From positions 61,839,202 through 61,903,201 of the forward strand of contig OX359264.1 in assembly GCA_947179155.2 (NCBI GenBank): a DNA stretch of 64,000 nt, in the 5' to 3' direction. Source of the stretch: Hedera helix. Lineage: Eukaryota > Streptophyta > Magnoliopsida > Apiales > Araliaceae. Below are positions 23,830-35,972 of this stretch, piece by piece. The notes under the pieces are model-generated. The model did not search any database. It was not told the origin of the DNA and was given only the letters and a program-made list of their open reading frames with translations. Made by a program: the position numbers and the translations under genes. Positions within the stretch are counted from its first letter, which is position 1. Each line of letters begins with the position of its first letter.

Positions 23830-26800
23830 AAAATCCTAAATAAAATTACATATTACTTTTGACCCAGAACGTCTGAGAATCAACAATAATAACTAAAGAT
23901 GTACAGTGATACATCGTCCCTGTAAACGAACAGAGTATGTACAGTGGCACATCAAGTACCATGTATGCAACTACAGTGTATCACAAATAGTAAAGACAAA
24001 GGGAATTTTGCTTTATAAAGCTCGTACGCACACTAGCAATTCAGCAAACATACTCCTTCACTAACTTGCAACGAAGTAGAAGACAGAACTCATCACGACG
24101 TAGTTTTGACCATGGTACAGTGTGATTTTTTAAATGCGATTTTATTCAAAAATTAAATACAAATTAGAAATTTAATTTTTTAACTCACCTAAAGTTGTCA
24201 TATACGTTAAAATTATTAGTGTAATTTTTTGCACAGTTTCGAAGACAAATCGATTCCTTGCTCAGCCTTGTTGATAATCTAGTAAGTAAAAGTTGAAATT
24301 TTTATAAAATTTTGTCAGGAGTGTACATTTTTTTTACTATTTAGCTGAGAAAAAATTAAAAAAATAATATTTTTATTTATGAAAATATCAATTTTTTTTA
24401 TATATATTTTTCTGAAATGATTACTTTCACCAACAAAAAAAAAAAAAAAATTTAGTTTTCAGAATAAATATTTTTTTTGTAAGCAATTACTTTTTATCAT
24501 CATGGTTTGGAATTTTTTTCTAAAATAAACGGAGCTTATATGAAGGAAGAAATGTCAAATTGTTAAGTATTGATTTTATAAAAGGTAAAAGCGAAAAGAA
24601 CCATGGCTAACTTGGAAATTAAAAATTATGCTTAATGTACCCATAGTGGGGGTGGGTTCCAAATTTTAGGATATTTCTTTGAGTTTGTAAATTTACAAGG
24701 ATTAGCAATAGGAGGAGAATGAAGAATTGATAATAGTTTGTACGTAAAATAACAAGGATTAGCCCACGACGCAACTCAACCCATCAAGGGATTGACTATG
24801 TAATGTAGCCCATACAAAAATAATGAAGAAACAAGACCAACCAACAATGGATTTATGATCCCAAAAATCCAAGAAAGTAGGATTTTGATTAATTATAAAT
24901 CATTTTTTCAGTTTATACTTCATGCGATGCATTCTCATTCTCATGCCATAGTAGCCAAGTCGTTACGACGTGAACAAATAAAAAGCTTATACACCATGAC
25001 AATGTTTGTTTCCTAAGAATTGTAATCTCAAAATTATATTTGTTTAGAATAATTATATTTAGGATAAAATAATTAATTTTTAAAATATCTTGTTTGTTTT
25101 AAAATTTAAACTTAGGATTATTAGTCTAGAGATTATAAAATGACTTAATAGTCTTGTGATTGTAATCTCTGATTGAACATAGTATTAAATAGTCTCCCAT
25201 ATTAAGTCTTTTTCTAATTCCTGAATTAATAATTTCAAGTTCAAATTTAAAAACAAGCCAGGCAAAGATAAATTTAATAGCCTTATATCAAGTGTAATCT
25301 TTACAAATAAATATAATCTTAGAATTATAATTCATACTTTCGAATTATAATCTTTACAAATAAATACGGCTGATGCGTTATATTTGTCGTCACCCCTTGT
25401 TTAATATGTGAGCACGACGTACAAGTTTTTTTCAAATCGTTACATTACGTACTCTGGCTATACATAAATTACAAATGCAATTGTTTGGATTTGTGCGTTT
25501 TTAAAAGTCAGATTTTGTTTTCTTTGACAATCCCCAAGAAATAATTCCATGAGAGAGATATGACTCTAAATCACATATTTGTTTGCAAATTTAGAGAAAA
25601 TAACGACACAAAAAGCAAGTTTCCTTAAACAAAGAGTTGTAGGCGTTGTCCGGATAAAATGTAATGATTGAGTATTAAGTCTCTTGTATCAATTACAAGG
25701 ACTTGATATAAAATAATGAAAGATCTTTAGGAATTAAGATGAGAACTTTGTTCCTTTTCTTTTTAGGGTCTGAGAGAGGCAATTCTTGGGGTAAAGAAGA
25801 CGAGGAACAATGGTTTTCCTTAATGGGATGCCACCAAACCTTTGATTCTTGGTAGGTAAAGCAAGGCTAGGATATTACGAAAGCCTAAGGCGAAAGAACC
25901 CGTACAAAAGAATTCCCACTCGGCTAGTCGGGATCCCAATTCCTTGACAATAGCAGCCGTAGCCCATATTCCTTAATTTGCCGCCTCTCTCTGTATTTAA
26001 TTTCTCTGTTAGTGAGACTGAACAAAACCAACCAAATTTTACGTTTCGTTTGTTCACACTTGGTCGATGATATTGCAACGCATGAAATTAAGTAGGTCGA
26101 AAATTGAACGCCTTACGAAATTTAAAGGACCGGACCAACATTACCAAATGTATTGAAATCTTTGGGTTTTTCTTTCCCTGCTCGTTTGCCTCTCTTGTCA
26201 CGTCGTCTAATTTACACGGATTGGGAAGCAGCATCTTCGTCATAAGATCCTCCATTCCACAACTTTAATTAGTCATGGGTAATCTAAATAGTTACAATAA
26301 CGTTTATTACATTCATCTATATTCTCAGGCATGCAATTTTTTTATTTGTTACCATAACACAAAATTTGATTCTTTTTTATTTATTCGTATCGGATATTTT
26401 TGAAGAACAAGTGGCTTAGTCGTTCACTTTCATTTTAAAATCCGACTCGCCCTTAGCCTTTAAACCTTCGCCCGCTTAAAAGTGAATTTGATCTATTGAC
26501 ATGTGGAGTTTTTTTTTTTTTTTTTTTGATGACACAAGCTTACTCTCTTGTAACGTTAATACGCATATAAAACCCAACGAAGGGCACTTGATGAAGAGTA
26601 TTATTTTGAGAGCCAAATCAGAGATTTGCCTTTAAGTTCTAATTGTGAATTTCAATTTATAAGACGAGACCTCTAGTTTTATAATTGAGAAATTTAATTC
26701 TAAGTTTTAATCTGAGTTTTACTATAAGAAGATTAATGTTACGCAAGCAATTTTTCATTAAAAAAAAAGTGTCGAGTCCGAAGATTAAATTATATGGAGG

Positions 26801-29800
26801 ATATATATCCAATAATAATATATTCGACGGGATTAGACTTTAAAATTTAATGATTGGCGGCTGACGGGTCTATCGTAAAAGACAAACACAAGTCTTAATC
26901 ATCGTTTTGTGAGGGGTTTTGGAAGTAGCAGAGGGAAGAAGGACACATCAAAGGGGTATTGGACCTCTATGTATGTGTGTCTGTATGTATACATTGTACA
27001 GACGTACGTGGATTCAAATTGTCATAAAAAGGAAAGAAAAAAAATGTGGGATTCATATAATTTATTGATGAGGAAATGACAGAACAGGATAACCGAGCCC
27101 ACATCCACCTCATTTCTTCAAGGCAAGAGAAGAGAAGAGAAGAGAATGATGGAGGATTTGTTGGATCAGTTACTTTCTTTTCTTCGACCCCTCCAATCCA
27201 ATTTTCGCAATTATGTGATCACAAGAGTCGAGACAAGCTTCGCCATGTTCCCTCCTAAACCCTACATACATACATACATACAATTGTTGATATAACTCAA
27301 ATTTAATTACAAAAAATTAAAATATTTTCTTATTCTTCGAAAGTTGAAAGGCAATTTCTTTTTTTTCTTTCTCGAATGTAAAGATACATTTTCTCTATTT
27401 TCAAATTATGTTATGTTACGTTTAATTTAAATTATATTTATATTTTCATGACTTTGATAACCGTCATGTGTAATTCATGTTGTGGTTTGCAGAATGTTCA
27501 TCTAAAAATAAAATAAAATCAAAATCTAATGAATTTGATAATATAAATATATTCATAATAGAAAAAATGTACATGAACAAACAGTTGAGTGCAAAGAGTT
27601 TTATCCTATGTAATAAGTACTAATAAATTGTTAAAAATTACATAATATACAGTCATCAATCAATGCATATGCTTAAAAGACCGAGTTAAGTTCAATTTTC
27701 AATTAATTGAAGGATTAGTCCAATTAATTAAGTAGTAATTCATATTATTCAACCGCATTGACGTAGTAATTGTTAGTTGAATTACACTCTTGATCTCTTT
27801 TTAAGTGACGTTTTAAAATTATGCACATAAATTAAAAAATACAATTAATACTTTGCCTAATCTCCTGGTATTAGTAGCTGCTGTGGATATCAAACTCGGC
27901 TTGAAAATGCTTCATTTATCGGCCTAAAATTCTTCATCGTTAAACAATACAGATAGGTTCTACTAGAGTAGTTATTAGTAGTCTCAGACATTGTTTGGCA
28001 CGGGATGATAAACGATTTCCACCAATATGGAGGGGATTGTTGTGCTGATAATGCACAACTCCACAACATAATAATATATAACACGCTTGCTTTCGGTAGA
28101 TTATTATGATTCTCCATACTATTTTAGTAAATTAAGATTAAGAATTAACGTTCTACCAAATAAAAAATGGTGTTGATTCATCCTAACTATTACTGCAATG
28201 ATGATCGTGTGAACAACTACTGTTTTATAAAATGGATGAATTCCTCCTATCTAAGAAACTCATCAGATTTTGGGGGTATGTAGTATCAGCTTGCAAACGG
28301 GTCATGGAGAATAAATTTAATTCGTTACATATTATAATGTACACGAAATTAAGTCGTGCAAATATTGGGATATGTGAGCTCAAATAGTCCTTAAAGTCTT
28401 AATTTCGCATAATTTATTTGTTTAAGGTAAACTTAGCTTAGTTTTTATTTTAAGTTAAAATAAATAAAATAGACTGCGTTTGTATGTAAACAATTAAGAA
28501 ATTATATAAATAAAATAGAGAGACTGCGTTTTCAAGTTTCAATTTCAACCCCCTTGAAGCCAACAATTGTCTCAAATGGCATTTCTTTTTTTGAACAAAA
28601 AGAAATTTGCAAGAATTAAGTAAAATAAAAAATAATTTATTTAAGAACACGGGAGGTGAGAGACACTAAACGATAACATTATTTTAAAAGGTTAGCTGAG
28701 CATTTAAACAAAAGTCCATTGCTTGGACAATGAATTATTTTCGTTTATTATACTCGAGGTGTTATAGTCATGATAATTATTGAGAATATTTTGTCCATAT
28801 ATATAGTATACTCATCTGAAATTATATCTTGACTCAAAAGATTAACTTATTAAGTGTATTAGTTCATTAAAGAATATATATTCTTAATTTTTCTTCTTAT
28901 AATTTTTACTAACACGCAGTATCTCAATATATATATATATATCTCAGTGTTCATTTGGTACATTGAGCTAAAATTTTTTTAGCATATATTTGGAATTATT
29001 GTATGGTAATCTCCTAAGTTAGGGAATGCATTTACATTTAGCTATTTTGGAAGGTTTTAATACTACATTCTCATGTAATGAATATTCTGACTGCAATAAT
29101 TTCTCGGTTATGTTCGGAGCTTTTCATTAGGGAATTATTACAGCGAAAATTAATATTTCGGAAAGAAAATTAATATTTTTATAATATTTTATAAGACTCA
29201 TTTGAATATGAGTGAAAGTTTAGGAAAATAACAATTTTTATTACTTACGTATTATATTACATTACAAAAATACATATTACATTACACTAGCACTCGTGAC
29301 ATATATATTGTATGCGTAAATTATGTAAAGTAAAAATTAGAATTCTATAAAATTTAAGAGACTAAATAAAAAAATAAAAAAATTTAAATTATAACAAACA
29401 AAATAATAATATATCTAAAATTTCAGAGTCAAAAGACGAAGGAAAAAAAAATTAAGCACGACACAAAATTACCAAAGTCTCTGTGGAGGTTTTATAATAT
29501 AGATTTTTGCAATAATGTAGAGTTATTAAGATATTATATAAATTGAATTTTATTCCCTTAAAACATTATTTTAATTTATTTATTTTTTAAAAGTATATTG
29601 GTATATTTATTTATTATTTATTGAATGCTATAGCCTATAGGCAGGACACGTGCATCACTCCCACAAATCCTAGCTACTTAATCTTTGCACATGCAGTGTA
29701 GCCATCTCTTCTTTTTTCATTTTCTATTGTATACATATATATAAAAATAATAATAATCCCTCCATCTAAAATAAAAACTCCTTGTGAAAGTTTCATTTAT

Positions 29801-32800
29801 TCTCTTTTACGAATATGATTCATATGAAAGTTCTTAAGATTAAATGAAAAATGATATATATTGATTATTTTATTGTGAATCATGTAGAGAATTATAATTA
29901 ATAATATTTTAGTAATGCATTTGATATAATATGACCAACCTTATAATTTTATCCAATATCATATATTAATATACGTCATAATCATAATTTAACATAAAAT
30001 TTCCGTAATACATGACCGAACTCAAATTAAATCACACAAACATAATCTCTTTTGCCTTTGAACCTATGCACCAACTTTGTTTCTCTTTTTACTTTAAACC
30101 TTGTCAATATGCAATTAAGGTATAACTTATAAACATTTAAAATTAAATTTAATACATATTCTTAAAAAATGAGCAATAGATTTTTCTTTATGGGACTAAA
30201 GAAGTAAAATGTAAAAAGCCTTGTATAAATGGATGGCTAGTGTTCGTTTAGAAGAGCTGTATGGTGTGATGCTAGAAGATAAAATATTTTTAAATGTAAA
30301 TTTTTTACTAAAAGTACTTTTATAAAAAATAAATAAATTGAAATAGTATTTAATTACGTAATTATAAAAGTATTTTCGAATATATTATTGATAAATTTAA
30401 GCTAAGTGTGTAATATGAGAATTTTATTTTTTAAAATAATTTAACTGTAATTTTAAATTTTTTGCTTTTATAAAAAGTGTTGGGGACAAAAGCACAAACT
30501 TGCAACATCAGCTAAAAATATGCTTTTAAATTTAAATATTTACTAGTATTTAACAAGGCTTTCAAGTGTGACGCCCCCAAATCTAGGCCTACATAGCCCA
30601 ATTTGAGACGCCATAACATACATAATTTCTAATACAAATAGTACATAGAACAGAAATACAAAACTCAATAATACACAACTAAGTCTTCACTATTATTGTC
30701 ACACTATATACAACATGTGAAGACTACAATAGCTATCACTCGGACCGTCACTCCATTCCCCTGCTAGACCCGGCTACTCTCTCATTTTCTGAAAAATAAT
30801 GAAACAAAAGAAAGGGTGAACTCAAATAGCCCAGTAAGAAATATCATGACTAAGATAATGACAAATAAATTATCATTAGCCTTCAACAGATGAGTTCTTA
30901 ATTGAATATAATAGATAATAAGTTTTGTATCAATAATAGCAGTGGAAAGCAATCCATTAGGAGAATAGTGTAGACTATGATGTCTACTCGCGTCTCTTTT
31001 TAAGAAAAATATCATCAACTCTTATCATCTTAAATACCGCTGGTCATGATAATATAAATTTTCAGTTCCTGATTATAATCATGTCAGCCAATAGTTCATC
31101 TTTGCATTACGAGCCAAAAATATTCAAATATAACACCAACGGTAATGATTCTACCAGTTTTCAGCCTTTGGTCACAATCATACCAACAACAGTTCATCTT
31201 TGCCCCAGGCCAAAGAGAATTTTCACCACGTGCCCTAAAAGACACAATAATTATATCGCCTTTATCCTATCAACTGTGCCACAGGCCACAGATATTCACA
31301 ACAACATGATTCTTGATGATTAGAATAACAACCGTGATATATATGATGAATCAGAAAAAATAGTATAATCAATAAATATCAAAAGTTTATGATTTTTCTT
31401 TGTGCAGATTCAAATAATGTCCAAATTGCCAACATGATGTGGACTAAAATTCAAGAATGATATTTAAGATCCACAGTTCAGAATAACAGTTAAGGTTCAA
31501 TAGAAAGATTTAAAAAAATAGGAAGGTTCAGTTGAAATGATATTAGATGAAGCGCAAACTATTAAAGAATATATATTCATTTCATGAAACTTTACCAACA
31601 AGAGACAAGTAAGAAATGAATACGAAGAGTAATTCACCAAACATGCGGTAGTCCGCGTAGTCAGGTTATTCTTAGAAATTAATAAGGAATGAATACGAAA
31701 GGTTATTCACCAAACATGTAGAAGTCCGCGTAGTCAGGTTATTCCCACAAATTAATAAAGAATGAATACGAAAGGTTATTCACCAAACATGCAGTAGTCC
31801 GCGTAGTCAGGTTATTCCCACAAATTAATAAGGAATGAATACGAAAGTTATTCACCAAACATGCTGTAGTCCGCGTAGTCAGCTTATTCCCACAAATTAA
31901 TATATGGAAATAAATGACACATCTTACGAGTAAGAAAGAAACGATATTATTTTTGAGAATCAAATAATGATAATTCCTTACCATAGTAAGTTTGAATAAT
32001 GGAAGATGAAAAAGATGGTATCCCTTACCTGAACACGTGACTGGATATGAAGTTGGTCAACTTGGTCAGTACTCGTACACTTACAGATCTTTACAAATAC
32101 TTAAGATGACTTTAGCACACTCAAATAGAACTTATACAAAGAAATATTTGGAGAGTGAAAAAAAGAATAAGCAAGGAAGTTTTTTATGAAAAATCCTTAA
32201 GTTAAGGCCTCTATTTATAGCAAAAAATCTTATCATCACTAAGATTTCCTAATTTAATCTAAACCGTATATTTCAAGATAATGTTTAATCCATACCACTC
32301 ATTTTATCTTTTAAGATTTCTTTAATGTAAACCATTCATTTAAAGATCATCTTTTAATCTATACCATTCAATTTACTTTATATATAAAACAACTAACTTT
32401 AAATAAATCAATTAACTTTATATATAAAAACAAACAACTTTATATAATTTATCATAATAAAAACAAATAAGTTTATCAATTCAATTATTCAACAATAATT
32501 CACAATTATTCATTATTATGGCTAATTGTTGTAAATGCAGTGTAGTTGGCTTTTCGAGTTAGAAAAACAGGAAAATCAACTAATAATAGAATACAACAGT
32601 TTAATCAATATCATAAAAGAGATAACAATAATGTTGAAAATAAATAAGAAAATAACACGTTACTGTGTAATGGCAATTATTGATTCAGTAATGTGAATTA
32701 TTGTGCATATGCTATTGTGACAATTATCAGCTTAATAATATGAATTATTATGTATGTGACAATTATTGGTTCAATAAAGTCAATATAGTGCAATAACCAC

Positions 32801-32895
32801 TTTATCAGTTTAATAATATGAAACACTGTACAATATCGTGTGCTACTGTGCAATACCGTGTGCTACTATGTAATATCGTAGGTTACTATTCCTTT

Positions 32896-35685
32896 TGTAA
32901 GACCTCGAATTTATGAAATACAAAATTTATTTTTTCTTCATATATATTTTTCCTAAAACAGTAAATGGTTAAATTGACAAAATTGAAAGTTAAGGATGTT
33001 ATGTGTAAATTTTATTTTGTCGGACAATATTCGCTTTGTCGGGGAATATTCGTTTGGTTGGGGAATATTCGGGTCGTACGACGGCGCCGAAATAACTAAT
33101 TATTGGTGGAGCCCACAACGGAATAATTGTCGGATATAGAAAACGACAGAAGTAACATTTTTAAATAAAAATAGTCAACGGTGTTAACTGTTAAAATACC
33201 GGTGATAAAAGAATAGTAGCATACGGTAATTTATGGTATTTTCTGTAGCACACGGTACTCTACAGTAGCACGCGGTATTGCACATTGTCTCATACTATTG
33301 TTCTGATAATTGACACCGTAACTGTTACGCATCATTTCATCAATAATTGTCACTGCATAATATTTTATGTTATCAATTCAATAATTGTTGTTACACAGTA
33401 TTTTGCATTATTGATTTAATAATTCTCATTACACTGTATTTCATATCATTGACTCAATAATTGTTGCTGCACTGTTTTTAAAATTATTGAACCTAATAAT
33501 TGTCACAGTTGCAAATATACTGTAATTTATATTATTAAATTAATAATAATCTGTAACGTGTTTATTACATTATTGTTGAATTATTGTTGTAGCATTATTT
33601 TATTTTATATGTTGGACCCACATGAAAAATAAAAATTTTATTTTTCAAAAGTTACTATTCACTCCCGGAATTTACTATTCATTCCCGGGAAAGTTACTAT
33701 TCACTGACGGAAGTTACTGTTCATCTCGGGAAAGTCACTGTTCATCTGCCGACAAAAGTTACTGTTCATTACTGTTCACTTTTTGAAAATTTTAAAGTTA
33801 CTGTGCAAAGTTACTGTGCAAGTATTGAAAATTTCTTTTAAAACGTTTGCGCAGCCTTAGGCGGCGCAGCCCTCAATTTTTTTCCTTCCTTGGCGTGCTA
33901 CGCATAGTGACTTCATTTACTATAAATAGGCCCATTTGCTGAATAAGAAAATCATATCTAAAATACATAAATATTTCTATAAGTTTATTGTGAGAGAATT
34001 TTGAGCATAGTAAGGTTATTTTGAGTGTTTGAAAGCCAAAAGGAGTGCAGGAATTTTTCAAGTAAGTCTTTTATTAAAGAGTAGTAATTTTATAAATTCC
34101 TATTTTTCACGGTATTCACAAATCTTCCTTTAGAAGACTCTTCTTTGAGAAGATTCATTTTTAAAAGCTTTCTTTGGAAGATTTATTTTGGAATATTATT
34201 TTTAAAACTATTTTAAAGTTGTTATATTATATTACAAAAATTATGTTAAATATATATAATTTTGATAGTTCATAATATACGAGTTATCATACACTTTGAA
34301 ATTTATATGTGGTAATTACTAATTTATATTATAAATATATAGGTTGATCAATCTCATTTAAATCAATATCCAGTCACGTGTTAAGGTAAGAAATGTCATT
34401 TTTTTACACTCTTGAACTTGCTACGGTAAGGGATATTATTTTCTTTCATACTCCTGAATCGAAACTTATTATGGAACTATTGCTTCTATAATTCCTGAAA
34501 ATATTATATGTTCCATAATAGTTGAACTTCATTATTTCAACTGAACCTTCCTATTTTCTGAATCTTTCTATTGAACTGTAACCGTTATTCTGAACTGAGA
34601 ATCTTGAATAATATTTTTAAATTTCACTCCACATCATGTTGACAATTTGGACATTATTTGAATCTGCACAAAGTAAACTTCCGATACTTATTGTTTATCC
34701 TGTTTCTTCTGTTCATCAATTGTATCACTATTATTTGTACTAATCATCAAGAATCAAGCTGTTGTGAATATCTGTGGTCGGGGGCACAGATGTGATATAT
34801 TTGTTGAACAGATGATAGGTTAAAGGCGATATATTAGGTTAAAGGCGATACATCTGTTCGGTGTCTTTTATGGCACGTGGTGAAAGTTCTCTTTGGCCCG
34901 TAGTGCATAGATGAACTGTTGTTTGGTATGATTATGACCAAAGGCTGAATCTGGTATAATCATGACCGTTGTTGTTATATTGAAAGTTCTCTTTGGCCCG
35001 TAGTGCATAGATGAACTGTTGTTTGGTATGATTATGACCAAAGGCTGAATCTGGTATAATCATGACCGCTGGTGCTATATTGAATGTTCTCTTTGGCCCG
35101 TAATGCATAGATGAACTGTTTATTTGCATGATTATGACCAGGAACTGTGAATTTGTATTATCTTGACTAATGGTATTTCAGATGATAAAAGTTGATGATG
35201 TTTTTACGAAAAAGAGAAGCGCGTGGACATTATAGTCTACATTATTCTTCTAATAGATTGCTCATTCCGCCGCTATTATTGATCTGAACATTGTTCAAGA
35301 ATTTAACTGCAGTTTTTGATATACACCTTGTATTCTGTTGTATTCTATCAAGAACTCACCTGTTGAAGGCTAATGATAATTTATTCGTCATTATCTTAGT
35401 CATGATATTTCTTACTGGGCTATTTGAGCTCACCCTTTTGTTCCATTATTTTTCAACAGGATATGAGAACGTAGCTGGGTCTAGCCGGGGAATGGAGTGA
35501 GAGTCTGAGGAATAGCTATCGTAGTCTTCACGTGTTGTAAAATAGTGTGGCAATAATAGTGAAGACTTAGTTGTGTATTATTATACACTGTATTGTTGTA
35601 CGTTGTGCTTTGTTGTAATAATTTTGTTGTAGTCTTTTGACGACTCAAGTTTGGGCTGTGTGGGCCTAGATTTGGGGGCGTCACA
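32896..35685 (+). repeat. 5' LTR of the nested element
   Basis: Begins TGTAAGACC and ends GCGTCACA. TATA box TATAAATA at 33921-33928. The U3 carries a cluster of GTTACTGTTCA-like short repeats at about 33650-33830, absent from the 55156 LTR. The last 1.3 kb matches the other family LTRs. Confidence 0.93.
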
Positions 35686-35687
35686 GT

Positions 35688-35699
35688 TGGCATCAGAGC
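35688..35699 (+). other. Primer-binding site of the nested element
   Basis: TGGCATCAGAGC, two bases after the LTR end, matches the initiator tRNA-Met PBS (TGGTATCAGAGC) at 11 of 12 positions. Confidence 0.85.
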
Positions 35700-35885
35700 T
35701 TAGGGATATGGTCTTTAATGGAGATCTGGGGTTAGAACTAGGAGGGGAGAGACGAATAGAATACGTCACTAGTGTGTCCTACCTAAATTAGATTTTGTTA
35801 TCTAACGAATCGATTTGAATGTAGGAACAGGAAGTGATGAGTCAGTTTGTTTGAACTAACAATTATTTTGTTACCACAGTTTAGT

Positions 35886-35972
35886 ATGGCATCTGAAAAT
35901 CAGGAGGATAACTTTGAAATGCCCGGTACGTCAATTTCGGGGACGAAATTTCATAAGGAGGGGAGGTTGTAA
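35886..35972 (+). pseudogene. 28-codon fusion of the ORF1 start and the pol end
   Basis: The ATGGCATCTGAAAATCAGG start seen in the full copy at 58318 continues for about 12 codons and then joins, in frame, the last 15 codons of the integrase ORF (GTSISGTKFHKEGRL), stopping at the TAA that lies in the 3' LTR. It is the scar of a deletion removing nearly all of gag-pol. Probably not functional. Confidence 0.8.
35955..35966 (+). other. Polypurine tract of the nested element
   Basis: AAGGAGGGGAGG immediately before the 3' LTR, identical to that of the element at 61670-61681. Confidence 0.85.

Larger units (their letters stand above)
22449..30566. other. Gene-poor AT-rich intergenic DNA, 8 kb
   Basis: I see no supportable gene on either strand. 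Frames of 60-78 codons at 23317-23523, 25875-26078, 27076-27258, 27890-28117 and 28450-28650 have no recognisable domains. Noted items are a foldback at 23698-23759, a palindrome at 23799-23829 and a TATA-like box (TTTATAAAG) near 24013 followed by splice-like motifs. Confidence 0.5.
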
